NCBI GenBank assembly: GCA_036346405.1
Contig: CM070566.1
Location: 13,077,533 to 13,141,532, forward strand
Direction: 5' to 3'
From: Phyllostachys edulis
Lineage: Eukaryota > Streptophyta > Magnoliopsida > Poales > Poaceae
Length of the DNA stretch: 64,000 bases
How positions within the stretch are numbered: the stretch's first letter is position 1; every line of letters begins with the position of its first letter. Positions 11,900 through 23,278 of the stretch are shown here, piece after piece. Under the pieces are notes generated by a model. The model saw nothing but the letters and a program-made list of their open reading frames with translations, made no database searches and was not told the DNA's origin. A program made the translations under genes and the position numbers.

Positions 11900-13692
11900 T
11901 TTTTGAACACCCAACGGTTCCTATAACATTATGTCCACTAGGAGGTTCTACAAGGTTCCAAACTTTATTTCTTTCAAAATTCTCTAACTCCTCATGCATG
12001 GCATTGACCCAACTAGCATCGATAAAGCATGTGATATATCTTTGGGTTCAAAAGAAGCTACAAATGCAGAGTGAGAGAAAAGACTTGATCATGATACCCG
12101 GAGCGAGTGACTCGCTCATGGAGATTACCAATCATCCGATCCGGAGGGTGTTGCTTCGAATGTGCAAAGGAGCGCTGGGGAGATAGCATCTCCTCAACCT
12201 CCGCAGTATCGCCGATGAAGAAGTCGCAGCAGAGCCTCAATTGGAGGTGAAGCGACAGAGGTGTTCGAGCTTGGGCAATTTGCACAGAACATCAAGAATG
12301 TGAAGGAGCAAAATCAAGTTCATCCTCATCTTCTTCAACAAAATGCTCTCTGTCACCTGTAAGTCACCAAACATCGGATCTAGCTCCTGGCTAGTCTCAT
12401 CAAAAGTGACATTGCATGTCTCTGGACAATGTTAGTTTCAACATTAAAACCCGAAAACCCTCGAATGAGCGGGATAACCTAGAAATAAACCATCACAAGT
12501 CATTGATTCAAATTTATCTAGGTTTCTGTCTTGAGAATAAAACACTTCGATCCAAAGACTCGAAAGTGAGAGATGAGGGTTTTCTACCAAAACGAAGCTC
12601 ATATGAAGTCTTGCCCAAAGATGGTCTCAAAAGACACGGTTTGAAATATGGCAAGTTGTAGCAATAGCTTCGCCCAAAACCTCCTCGGTGTGCTATACTC
12701 ATCCAAAGATCGTTCTAGCCATCTCGACTAGAGTCCTGTTTCTTCCTTTCCACAACGCCATTTTGTTGAGGGACGTGTGGAGAAGAGAATCGATGCTCAA
12801 TACCGGCCAAAGACAAAAGAGGCAAAGAAGCATTCTTGAACTCCGTGCCATTATCATCATGCGGATCGCTTTCAAGGCACTAGGAAGTTCGAAGTTAAAC
12901 GAAGAACAAGGTCATGAAAATGATCAAAAGCCTCATCCTTCAAGCAAGAAAGAACACCCAAGAGTATCTCAAAAATCATCGACTATGACAAGAATGTACC
13001 AATTGCCACCAATCGATCGAACCCTAGCAGACCAACAAGATCCATATGAAGCAACTATCCCGGTCCGTCACCATAACCATAGTCAATGACGGTGTGAGGC
13101 GGCAACTTGCTTGCTATGCCTACTGTATGACATACAAAGATCCTTGACAAACTTTGAGTTTAGGCAAACCTCTCATGAGATCAAGGCCGCTAACTCGTGT
13201 CGATGATCAAAACCAATGTGCCCCAACCGTCGGTGCCAAAGCCGATATCGAAGAAGAAGCAATTAACACTTAAGGGATCCCAAGAGATTCAAAAATCAGC
13301 TCCAAAAATTCTACCAACTCTAGAAATCCCAAAACGAGCTCACCAAAAGAATCAAGCACACGACAGCATTCTTCTTAAAACGAGTCTCATAACCATCATC
13401 AAGAAGTCAGGAGACGTAAAGGAGATTGTACCTTAACTTAGACACAAGCGCGACGTCCTTGAGAATGAACTTGTCGCTCACCCTAATCATTCCAGTTCCT
13501 TCAATGCGCCTTGTGTATCATCTCCAAAGGTGATGAAGTCATCACCAGTTGATCGCGTGAAGGAGGTGAACCATCTTGAGTCTCCGGTCATGTGGCGTGA
13601 ACACCGAGTCGATTTAACCATGTGTTCTTCCCCTTCGCGCCAATCCCGAAAAATCAAGGAACAAAGAGCGATGTGTCTCAACATCAAGTTAG
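11900..13692 (-). pseudogene. Sirevirus protease/integrase region, heavily decayed
   Basis: Minus-strand remnants identify the region. At 13487-13726 is a segment with STRCSRHMTGDSRWFTSFT and FITFGDD, the conserved block between protease and integrase of copia elements. At 12514-12702 is KTSYELRFGRKPS, close to the integrase C-terminal GKTPYELW-type motif. The protease catalytic triad and the integrase DDE residues cannot be followed because frames change every 100-200 bases. This is not a functional gene. Confidence 0.6.
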
Positions 13693-15927
13693 TTAAAAGC
13701 GACTTGGGAATCCAAGATCGAGACACTCGCTCATGCGAGTAGTATGCAAAGTAGATGTGCTATCCTTGACTTTATTAGCAGTTCTATTATGAGCAATGGC
13801 AACAAGAACATGAGATGCATCCTGTCTAGGAACATGGTGATGAGCATGTGCAACAAATCCTGGACTGGGTTTCTTCTTTTGAACGTGACCATGTCTCATA
13901 AAAGCTCTAGGTTGATTAGATGACATTCTAGCAATATTTTTCTTAGCGTTCTTCAACCTACGCCAACAGAACTCAACCAAATGTCCACTCTTCTTGCAAT
14001 AGGTGCAATGGTATTTTGTACCATTGGGAGAAGCACCTTTTGGCTTAAAAGAAGGTTGGACAAACCCTGCAGATTTAAAAACAGTTTTTGCAAGGTTGGG
14101 TTTTGAATTCAACTAGCCGTTTTCCAAGACCTGAATGACATTAGGCTTGGACATGTCCTGGGCAGAGTTGTATCCTAAACCTTGCTTCTTAAAAGGAGTT
14201 TTAGATTTATCTAGAATCATGTTTAACTGTTTTTCACCATTAGAGAATCTTTCTAAAGTATCCTTGAGATATGCATTCTCTTTTTCAATATTAGCACATG
14301 ATTCACAAGTCTTGCCCTTAATGGCTCTAGCATGTTTCTCCTTAAGATGAGCAACTTCAAGCTTATAGATAGCACAAGAGGCACAAGGTGTAGACTCAAT
14401 TGTGTCCTTAAGCTTGGCAAATTTAGCTCTAACTGCTTCTAGAATATCCTTAACTTCATGTTCACGTTCTAAGCAGAAAGAGCAAAAGCTATATTTCACA
14501 TTGCCAGAAGCATCCAACTTGCTAGACTCTAAGCATTTTTCACATGGAGCAGATTTAACATCAATTAGCTCGGTTCTAGCATTTTCAAGTTGATGCAAAG
14601 CAATATCATGAGCAGATTGTAGTTTAGGCAGTTGGAGTGCAAAGCATGGCAGATGAACATTCATCAACATCTAGACTCTTAGCATTCACAAGCTCTAATG
14701 TCAAATTCTCGACTTGTGACTCTAGATCCTTGTTCCTAGCCATGGTGAACTCTAAAGCCTTATCTTGACTAAGCAATTGCTCATACATGTTATCGCATCT
14801 AGCAGAAAGGACATCATAGGATGGAAGTACCTCATCGTTGTCATTGGCGTCGACGGAGTCGGCCATGAAGCACATGCCGGTGAAATCCTTGGCCTTCCCC
14901 TTCTTGTCTTGAGACATCTCCTCCTCCTTATCCTCCTCGCTCCCGGAGTCCACATCGCCATGGATTGATCTCCAAAAGCTGCAAGGACTCGTGAGTCGCC
15001 TTCATGAGCTTGGCAAGATCATACTTGGGCTTGCCCCTTTAGGCTTCTTCCAGCAAAGCTTCTCATCCTTGCGATTTCCCTTACCTTTCATTTTGGGACA
15101 AGTTAGCCGGATGTGATATAGCTCTCCACACTCATAGCATGTCACAGGCCACCTCTTTCTGCTTTTTGACATTGTTATATGCCCGTGTGACTTTCTTGGC
15201 TAAAAGAGCTAAATCAGCCTTAGAAGACTCTCAAACTCTTCTTCTTGAATAGCAGATAAACACGCAAGAGAAAAACCGTAAGAAGACTCGGAAGAACCAT
15301 CAGAGTCCTTTGAGAGGATCACCACCAAAGCCATGTTATCCTTCTTAGGATTACCTCTCTTGATCTCATGAGTTTTAGCTTGCTATAAAGCAGCTCCAAA
15401 GTGAGATTAGAGAGATCGACGTTCTCCTCTATGGCGCTTGCCTTCATCTCCCACTCCTTGGTGTTGATTGCACCAAGAGGTGGGTGGCATTCTCGATTGA
15501 GAGTACTCAATGTCAATGACTCTCATCCGATTGATCACCTTGTTAAAGCGAGTAAAGACGCCATCGATGCTCTCACCAGACGCATCTCGAATTTGTTGTA
15601 CTCGCTTGTAGACATTCTCGACGCACTTGCTTGATCCGGGACGATCCTCATGGTAAGTTTCGAGGGTGTGCCAAATCTCATGTGCGTCGCAAGATTGCAA
15701 ATCCTATCGCATTCTTGCCTACCAAGCCCAAAGATATAGAAGGTTCTTTGCCTTATTGTTGTTAGCCAAAAGGGTCATTTGAAGCCAGAGCAACTTCGGC
15801 AAAACGAGGGCTCGAACAACCTCCCATATAGCTTGTCCTTCGCTCTCAAGGAAGACTCGCATGCATTCTTCCAATAGGCATAGTCGAGCCCATCGAAGAC
15901 ATACGGCTTGGTCGAGTACTTATCCAT
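13693..15927 (-). pseudogene. Sirevirus gag, broken
   Basis: The capsid/nucleocapsid gene. The start is taken at 15927 because MDKYSTKPYVFDG...YWKN is the usual gag opening, and it lies about 40 bases after the PBS. A UBN2-type core follows (15407-15700, with IWHTLETYHE and FTRFNKVINRMR). There is one zinc knuckle, CYECGELYHIRLTC, near 15095-15140. A long glutamate/lysine-rich coiled-coil segment lies at 14113-14953. A second knuckle, CTYCKKSGHLVEFC, is near 13965-14010. The long gag with coiled coil is typical of Sireviruses. Frameshifts separate at least four open pieces. Confidence 0.8.
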
Positions 15928-15967
15928 CGCCAGTTCAATGACGGTTAAGATCAAGAATGAACTAACC

Positions 15968-15979
15968 GGCTCGATACCA
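15968..15979 (-). promoter_or_regulatory. primer-binding site of the Sirevirus
   Basis: The minus-strand TGGTATCGAGCC lies two bases inside the 5' LTR. It matches the 3' end complement of initiator tRNA-Met with one change, as in most plant copia elements. Confidence 0.85.
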
Positions 15980-15981
15980 CT

Positions 15982-18041
15982 TGTTGGACCGAAAAGGCGA
16001 CTAGAGGGGGTGAATAGGAGCACGCCACTTTTTCACAAAAGATGGATTCAACACAAATTTCACTCCAATAGCTATGGAAGCTATGAAGATCAATATACCA
16101 AGACAAATGAAGACTAGTATTGAATCCAATCCAAACCCCAAAGCAAAACACCCAAAAATAACCAAAACTCAAATCTCAAGTGTTGGGCGGTCTCGACCTC
16201 TCACAGGGCGGTCGACCGGTTTGCCTAGCGGTCCGACTCGAATGGGCGGTCCGACCGCTCCCGACAAAGGAACAGGAAAATCAGCAAAAGCCCGACAATC
16301 CAAACTAAAAACGACCTAACTTTTGATCCGTAAGGCCAAACTTCACGAAATTTGAACCACACCTTCCTAAAGATATTAGGAACCTATTCCAATCAAAGAT
16401 TTCAGAGATCCATGCCAAAGTTCCTATCTTTTTCAGTTTGAGCGAAGGAGGTTCAAAAACCGAGCCAAATGCAAAATATGATCTAGAGACTTGCTCGTGG
16501 GTGATTGATGATCAAGATGATCCTAGATGGGTTCCCACATGTCGCAGCAAGTTAGATCACGGCAAGAAACCAACCAAAAACTCGCAGATCAAAGAAAGAC
16601 TCAAAATCATCAAATAGAAAGAAAGAAAGCAAACGAACTCATCTTTGAGAGAACTTTCTTTGGATTGATTTGATATGGTATTGGTTTACAGCCACTCCAT
16701 CAATGGAGGACAAAGACTCAATACATGAGCACGAAATCAAATCCAACTCTCTAGAACCCTAACCTCCACTAATCCTCTCCCTAAGCACAAAAGCAAAACT
16801 AGGGTTTTCAATGCAATGAAAGGGTTGAGGGGGTGCAGCCACCTCCCTCCTCTATTTATAGTGGAGGCTTAGACCTTCTAGAAGAGTAACCCTAATGGGC
16901 TCCCGTTAAGGCCCAAAACAAACGGGACACACACGCACGCAGCGTTTTAAAGCGCCGTCTTCATCTCTTGACCTAATCCGCTTCACCTTGCACCATCTTT
17001 GCGCCGTGAGTTGGCAAAGGTCACCAAGGTGGTATTTGGTAAAATTACCAAAATACCCTTCTCGATCTTTTGCAAAGACCGAGTCCCATCTTCGTGAAGC
17101 ACCTCCATGCTTCGCCACGTGTAGGTTGATCCAAGGCTCTTCATGTCGGCAAGTTCTCCCATCCGCCCCACCGAAACCACCATAGCACTTGCATCGACCC
17201 CGCGCCGCTTGATCGAACCATCGCCAGACCGAATCGCCTGTTCGGTTACCCTTGTCCATTCTCGCACCACACTTGAGTTCATTGACCTCACCTGAAGATC
17301 GCCGATCGCTCGACCTCACTCTCCAAGCTTAGTCCCGATCATCCTCGCCGTTGACCGTCGTTGACCACCAAGCAAACCGCACAAAGAATAGACAAGCAAA
17401 CGAATCCGGAACAAGTTCTTCACAACTTGACCCACGTTAGTCAAAACATACATCATGCAACACATATGCCATGAAACCCATGAACTTGACCTAACAGCAA
17501 CCATCGCCGCCACGGCGACGATTTAAACACATCAAAACCGGTCGATCGCCACCTTGGCGGCTCGACCGCCTCCTGCCGGTCGGCCGATCGCCACCAAAGG
17601 CGGTCGACCGCCACCCATGACTTAGCCAAAAATCCAACCTCGAAACCCGAACCTCTCGAAATTTCAATCAAATAGAACATTTGCTCGAAGCTCCAAAATT
17701 ATGAGACCAAGTGCGTACACCTTCTCACTTGCCTACACCTTCTATTTTTGGCCCCACCCAAAATCCACAATGATTACAATGGCCGGTCGACCGCTCAAGC
17801 AAAAGCGGTGGCCGATCGCTTCCACTTGCTTGGCTCGACCGCCACTTTGGCCGATCGACCACCAAGGACTATTTCAGAGAAACCAAGTCAGCATGGCGGT
17901 CGACCGCCACCATGGCTTGGTCGGACCGCCAAGCTCGACAGAATCAAACTTTGCGAAAACACGTGATTCGACAAACCGTCAACGACATTGCCAATTGTAA
18001 CATCATCCTAAGATCTCAGGCATATCCCCATGATATCCACA
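15982..18041 (-). repeat. 5' LTR of the Sirevirus
   Basis: 2060-bp LTR, TGTGGATATC...GGTCCAACA on the minus strand. It is nearly collinear with 6703-8761, with small indels throughout. It contains several GGTCGACC-centred palindromes (17535-17625 and 17780-17935). A TATTTATAG motif at 16853-16861 lies in the same position in both copies. The element's first open frames begin just beyond it. Confidence 0.92.
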
Positions 18042-19852
18042 CCTTTAAACAGGTCCAATCAAATTTTGCCAAAACACACTGAAAAAGAATATGTTTGGCA
18101 TCTTCCATCACCCCACAAAGAATGCAATTAACACCCTCTTTCCAATTCCTAGCACTGAGCTGATCCGCCGTCTAGATCCTACTTTGATATGTTTGCCAAA
18201 GAAAAATATTCAATTTGAGAGGAATCCTACTAGACCAAATTTTCTGCATTTTCCTATGAATAGCCCCCCAAACGCCAAATGCCTGTACAGAGATTTAACT
18301 GTGAAATAGCCATTCTATTCCAAACACCACCCCACCTGGTCCTTCTCCCCATTAAGCATTATCCCATCTAAATCTTCCTTAAGAATTCTCCACAACTCTT
18401 CTTCCCCCTCCCAAAGTTTCTGGTCAAATTGATATGCCAAACCCCTTTCACCAGATACTCTGCCACTTTAATGTCAGAATCTGAACAAATGCGATATAAC
18501 AAAGCAAATTTAATTTTTCAAAGGACAATCGTCTAACCACACATCATGCCAAAAATAAATGATCATCCCATTACCCAACTTGTAAGAAGCCCCTCAATTG
18601 AAAATGGATTTTACCTTGTGGATAGACATCCATAATTGTGACGCTCTAATAGGAAGGGAATCCCTAAAATCCCCCCCGGGAAAGTATTTTGCTTTTAAAA
18701 TTCTAAACAAAACCTCATCTTTAGCCATACTAAACCTCCATAACCATTTACATAACAGACAATCATTCATCAATCTAGTATTGATCACCCCCAAACCACT
18801 AAAATCTTTTGGTCTACAAACAGCTTTCCAATTAACCATGTGATACCTAAACTTATCACTGGCTCATCTCCAAAAGAATCTAGATTTGATGCCATCCATT
18901 TTCCTCTGAGTATCATCATTTAATCTATAGAACCTCAAATTATAAATGGGTAAACTGCTGAGACAACTATTAGTCAAAATCAGTCAACCCCCTGAAGATA
19001 GAAGGTTGTTTTTCCAATTATCCAGCCTTTTATTCAGCTTACTCATAATTTTCCCTTCAGCCTTCTTAGTTAACTACCTCTCCCAAATATCAATACCTAA
19101 AGTGAGAGGGAGCTCCCCAAGCCTACAGTTGAAATTATTAGAAACTCTAATAGCCTCCATATCATCTACCCCCAACACAAACACCCCACTCTTATGGTAA
19201 TTGATCTTTAATCCAGGCATCAATTCAAAACAATATAACATGAATTTTAGATTAAGAATATACTTTTCCTCACACTCTATCATCAAAACAGTGTCATCTA
19301 CATACTGAAGTAGAGACACACCCCCTGGGATTAAGTGGGAAACCACCCCTTTGATCAAACCCTTCTCTTGAGCTTTTGTTATGATAACTACCAACACATC
19401 AGCTGCCAAATTAAACAATAGAGGAGATAAAGGATCCCCCTGCCTTAAACCCCTATGAGTGAAGAAGGACCTACTTTACCATTGATATTAATACTCACCT
19501 CCCTCTAATTGAACTTATCACCCAATCAATCCAATGTTTTGAAAAAAAAACCTTCCCCTTCATAACATTTTCCTAAAAAGCTCGCTGAATTTTATCATAA
19601 GCTTTCTCGAAATCCAATTTGAGAACAACACCTTTTCTTTTGGAAATTCTCAGTTCATGCAGAATCTCATGAAGAGACACCACCCCATCCAGAATGAATC
19701 TACCTTTAATAAATGCAATTTGATTCTCACTGATAACCCTGTTGGTAACCTTGCCTAATCTAACAGCCAAGAGCTTAGTAATAATCTTAAAACTGACAAT
19801 GCTCAGGCAAATTGGCCTATATTGCTTAATAGAGTTAGCCTCATTGATCTTA
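18042..19852 (-). pseudogene. LINE ORF2, reverse transcriptase core and C-terminus
   Basis: This carries the body of the LINE reverse transcriptase. On the minus strand come AFIKGRFILDGV and LKLDFEKAYDKI (19573-19770), then LLQYVDDTVLM with the YVDD catalytic motif at 19293-19304. Next comes LKINYHKSGV, and then the post-RT region WKAVCRPKDFSGLGVIN (18594-18839). The last part leads into the zinc-finger-like RVT domain that continues at 6702. Several stops and frameshifts break the frame. The zf-RVT coding region was severed by the Sirevirus insertion at 18041/18042. Confidence 0.8.
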
Positions 19853-20142
19853 GAGCATCTCCAATAGTGTATTTATTGTTGTCTCTTAGCTATACCACGT
19901 TAACAAAATCTACGTGGAGGAGAGAGAGCACAAGTCATCTCTTTCTGAAGAGACTATTGTGCACGTGAAACAAGACATGATACATTAATCTACTCTAGTT
20001 GACATGTATGACCGTTTCAAAGGAAAATTATAAAATATAAATGTTGGAGAGTGTGCTAGAGACCATCTATTGGAGATGTTGTCTTTAAAGATGATGTAGC
20101 ATATTTTAGAGACAATATTATCTCTAAATATTTTAGATGCCC
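19853..20142. mobile_element. Tourist-like (PIF/Harbinger) MITE in the LINE
   Basis: 290 bp, AT-rich and non-coding. The ends are GAGCATCT on the left and AGATGCCC on the right, an imperfect inverted repeat that continues loosely inward. The flanking TTA is duplicated at 19850-19852 and 20143-20145, the 3-bp preference of PIF/Harbinger elements. Removal with one TTA restores the LINE reverse-transcriptase frame, which confirms the borders. Confidence 0.85.
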
Positions 20143-20363
20143 TTAGGGATCGAGGTGATCACCCTAAAATTTAACCTCTTTAGGTCAAGCTTAGCCTCAA
20201 AGAAATCTGTCACCAACTCCATGAAGAACTTTTTAATAACACCCAAAAGGTCTTATAGAAAGAGGTAATGAAGTCATCTGGCTAGGAGCAGAGTCAACAG
20301 GTAATTTCATTATAATTTCCTATACCTCTTTTTCAGAGAAAGGCCGAACGAGACTTTCATTAT
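20143..20363 (-). pseudogene. LINE ORF2, start of reverse transcriptase
   Basis: The minus-strand frame reads RPFSEKEV..., then KLPVDSAP, matching the start of plant LINE reverse transcriptase (the usual form is PFSEEEI... then KAPGPDGF). The catalytically upstream part is absent because of 5' truncation. If the MITE and one TTA are removed, the frame passes straight into ITSIPKINEANSIKQYRPIC, the conserved RT block. There are internal stops. Confidence 0.7.
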
Positions 20364-20976
20364 CAACCGTCACATTCATGATCACCACAATCCCCGAACT
20401 CATTAAAACAACGATCTTCACACTCGTCACTAAGACTGACAGATGTCGTTACTAACAACGACATGTTTTCAAGCAAAGGAGTTCTGACCCAAAAAAAAGT
20501 CTTCAAGTTGTAGTGAAACAAGACTCGGGGCAGAAATATGTGTGCGGAACTTCTGATTAAAACCACAAACCATTTATGATCAGGTGTTTCATCGATGCAG
20601 ATGAGATCATGTCAGCATGGATGAAGCAACCGATAATCTTTAGGTCCTCCAAAGCTGGATGCCCTAAGAAATCGACGAAGGTAACTTTGACATCAACATT
20701 GTCAAGCTCCAACATTGTCAGATGCTTGCAGACGAGAGGCAGGTTGGGGAGCCACAACCGCTCGTTCTCCTTGTAGACCCGGACTCCGAGTACCCGATCT
20801 TGGCACGACATGGCAAGCTGGAGCCGAGGCTAGCCTTGAACCCGCTCGACGCCGACCTTTTCTTGCTCTTGCGCCGAGGCATTCCGGCGGGCGTCGGTGC
20901 TGCGCGACACGAAACCAAGAGGACGGGAGGAGGTCGGAGCGAAGCAGAGTTGGGATCCCTCACTGCGCGAACCTCA
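20364..20976 (-). pseudogene. F-box/LRR (FBD-type) pseudogene, upstream piece
   Basis: Such proteins are substrate receptors of SCF ubiquitin ligases. The minus frame starts at ATG 20882 (MPRRKSKKRSASSG), a typical basic N-terminus. The F-box helices themselves are missing: the frame jumps to RVLGVRVYKENERLWLPNLP and to LEDLKIIGCFIHADMIS (20557-20811), the leucine-rich part. A second frame, 20364-20566, carries LLENMSLLVTTSVSLSDECE and DCGDHECDG. The loss of the F-box domain and frameshifts make it a pseudogene. The LINE cuts it at 20364, and the MULE sits 9 bases upstream of 20976. Confidence 0.7.
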
Positions 20977-20985
20977 CTTCTATCT

Positions 20986-21240
20986 GAATTTTTTTATTTA
21001 ATCCTTTTTTAATTATATTTTAAAGTTAACTCCTCGTGAACTTTATTTCCAATTCTAATCCCTTTGGTCACACCACCTTCTGTGGTGTGGCAAAACCGTA
21101 CTATCATGTCAGCCATAGCGGCGTGGCCAAGCTGCCACGCAAGCCCTCGTTCCAACGTGAAGGGCTTGTGTGGCAATAGTCACACCAACGCTGGTGGCGT
21201 GACAATGGACTTTGTCACGCCAACGCGCGTGATGTGACAG
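20986..21240 (+). repeat. left terminal inverted repeat of the MULE
   Basis: The outer 80 bases (to 21066) pair with 32290-32375 in inverse orientation. Inward, the blocks with CCACGCAAGC and TAGTCACRCCA motifs pair with 32110-32290. The inner part is rich in GTCACGCC/GGCGTGAC motifs that recur at 28745-29030 and 31655-31735. Confidence 0.85.
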
Positions 21241-21414
21241 TGGCGACTTAAGACTTTAGACCCAGGCACCTCTCCATTTCTCCCGTCGCCCCCATCTCCC
21301 TTGCGACCTCTGAGCTCCCCATCTCCCACCGTCGGCCCTCCTCCCTACCGTTCCTCCCGCCGCCGGCCCTTGCTCCCTCTGCCGGATGTCCTCCTTCCGT
21401 CGGGCCTCATCCTC

Positions 21415-21690
21415 CCACTGCCCGTCCTCCCCCTGACGGCTGATGTCTCCCCTACCGGCTCTCCTCCCCGTGCCGCCCTCCTCCGGGCGTCGGCCCTCCT
21501 CCCTTCAGCGGGCATCGTCCTCCCGCCGCCCGTCCTCCCCCCGACGGCCGAAGTCTCCCCTGCCGGCTCTCCTCCCCGTGCCGCCCTCCTCCGGCCACCG
21601 GCCCTCCTCCCTTCGGCGGGCATCGTCCTCCCGCCATCTATCCTCCCCCCGACGGCCGGCTTCTCCCCCGCCATCTCTCCTCCCCGCGTC
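21415..21690. repeat. 108-bp GC-rich tandem repeat, about 2.6 copies
   Basis: Copies begin near 21415, 21523 and 21631, each containing CGTCCTCCCCC-GACGG and GGCTCTCCTCCCCG blocks. Because 108 is divisible by 3, all frames stay open and mimic a proline-rich protein with a 36-residue period. Confidence 0.8.
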
Positions 21691-21808
21691 GCCCTCCTAG
21701 ATCGAGGTAATAACAGTGTACGTCTGTGAAGTTGTTTGTTTTTGCTATACTAGAATGTGTGCTTGAATGACCGTATAATATAGTTTTGTGATTGTAGCAT
21801 AGATTTGT

Positions 21809-22007
21809 CAATGTGTTTGAATTGGTGATTGTAGAACATAAATATGTTTTTTTTTGGTCATCTTTAGTGCTATACAGTATGGACAATGATATCAATGTGT
21901 TCGAATTGGTGATTGTAGAACAAAAATCTTTTATTTTTTTTGTGCTCTTTAGTGTTGTATACAGTATGGACAATGATATCAATGTGTTCGAATTGGTGAT
22001 TTAATTA
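21809..22007. repeat. ~96-bp AT-rich tandem repeat, about two copies
   Basis: The phrase AATGTGTTYGAATTGGTGAT occurs at about 21811, 21893 and 21980. Between occurrences are a T-run, a TTTAGTG segment and TACAGTATGGACAATGATAT. It is an imperfect direct repeat with no coding value. Confidence 0.75.
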
Positions 22008-22744
22008 AGATAGTTCATTATGAACAATGATATGAACTAATCAGTTTAATGTAAATGAAGTTGGTTGCTGTTTTCAATTGATGAGTTGTGACAACCATAT
22101 TGCAATAGTGTTGTGTAATTGAAAGTTCGATAGTTAGCAATGATACTTATTGTTGTTTTTTGTATATTTGAAATAAAATTAGAAACCGATTGTTTCTCTC
22201 AATGATTGACTGCCTGTTTCACCCAAACAAATATGTGTAGCTAAAGGCCAGTGCATATATATGTGTAGCTTAAGGCTAGTGCATATATATGTGTAGCTAA
22301 AGGCCATAACAAGATAGGATAAGGAAGCTAACCATGATTGACTCACTGTTGGGTATGGCCACTTTGAATGAGACTGCCTCCTAGCTTTCAATGTAGAAGT
22401 TGTATCTCCTGAGAGCTTTCCTGCTCTTCAGTTGCGAAGAACTTTTTCTCTAATGTCGATCAACTTCTCTTTGTAGCTCTGCAATTTGCAAATAATAATA
22501 GTGATCCATCAACATGTCCTTGTATTTAACCTGTCGAGATGAACTATTGGTTAACAACATCTTACTAATTGGCCATTAAAAAAATATAGTAAAGGCATGT
22601 TACAAAAAAAAATAAAAATAAAGTATAGCATGAAGACGTAAAAAGCTGACTTACCTCATTTCTGAACACCAAATTTTCCGAACGAGTGGTTCGTGGCACT
22701 CCGAGCGTGTAGCTCTGGTGTACCCAGGAGCGAAGTCCTAGGCG

Positions 22745-22930
22745 TACTTAGGAATGAGCCCTAAGCGATCCCAAACACGTGGTTTGGGTGGTCTCGAGAA
22801 TGGGATCTCGAGCGTATCTGGGCACGTGGATCTAGGGTAGTGTAGGTTGCACTCAGAGACAAGCTCTGAGCAGTCCCAAACACGTGGTTTGGGCGGTCTC
22901 GAGAGCAGGATCTCGAGCGTGACTGAGCAC
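22745..22930. repeat. ~118-bp imperfect direct repeat with CACGTG palindromes
   Basis: Two copies (about 22751-22817 and 22858-22923) share CCCAAACACGTGGTTTGGG, an inverted repeat around an ACGTG core, followed by GGTCTCGAGA and GGATCTCGAGCGT. No protein is encoded. Confidence 0.7.
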
Positions 22931-23278
22931 AAGAGACTCATGTAGTCTAGGATTTGGATCTTTTTTCCTCTCATTGTTTCTTGGTGTTACTCGTTCACTA
23001 TGTATGGCCTAACACACTTTATTTAACAAGATGTATTGTTCCACGATTACTGTAAACCATCATGCTCGTTATTGTAGCTATAGTAATGTACTGTCGCAGT
23101 ACAAAACATGGAGGAGACAAGCTGTAATTAACCATAAGTTTGTACCTTCAAACTACTAGCATGTGTGAACTGAAACGCAGCTTTTGTTATGTGCAATGTT
23201 GATTATGATATTTCGTACTTGTGGTATTTCGTTCATATGGCATGCAGTACTGACTTTGCAATATTTTGTTGGATGTAA

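Larger units (their letters stand above)
6703..18041 (-). mobile_element. Sirevirus-type Ty1/copia retrotransposon, full length
   Basis: An 11,339-bp element on the minus strand with two ~2.06 kb LTRs, inserted in the LINE with a perfect CCTTT duplication (6698-6702 and 18042-18046). The PBS is TGGTATCGAGCC and the PPT is AAGGGGGAGAT. The order in its own sense is 5' LTR, gag with coiled-coil and zinc knuckles, protease/integrase, reverse transcriptase, RNase H, a long spacer, and 3' LTR. The long gag, the 1.7 kb post-pol spacer with repeated GGGGGAG motifs, and the palindrome-rich LTRs all fit the Sirevirus (SIRE/Maximus) lineage of plants. Every gene is broken by frameshifts, so it is non-functional. 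Confidence 0.93.
6192..20363 (-). mobile_element. 5'-truncated LINE, split by two later insertions
   Basis: A non-LTR retrotransposon on the minus strand with its poly(A) tail shown as ten Ts at 6192-6201. A 15-base target duplication flanks it, 6177-6191 and 20364-20378, matching at 12 of 15 positions, so the insertion is old. LINE sequence itself is only 6192-6702, 18042-19852 and 20143-20363. The gaps are the Sirevirus at 6703-18041 and the MITE at 19853-20142. It encodes the end of ORF2 from the start of the reverse transcriptase onward. ORF1 and the endonuclease are missing, as is common for 5'-truncated LINE copies. It landed in the F-box gene. Confidence 0.85.
21241..23278. other. MULE 5' non-coding part with three tandem repeats
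   Basis: No gene is credible here. The proline-rich frame at 21301-21729 is a by-product of a GC-rich repeat. The AT-rich stretch 22010-22680 shows a further short repeat (a TATATATGTGTAGCT motif three times near 22225-22300). The stretch 22980-23278 would be upstream of the transposase. Confidence 0.5.

Noticed and set aside
21301..21729. 142-codon proline-rich frame in the MULE
   Set aside because: Generated by a 108-bp GC-rich repeat whose length is a multiple of 3; both strands are open.
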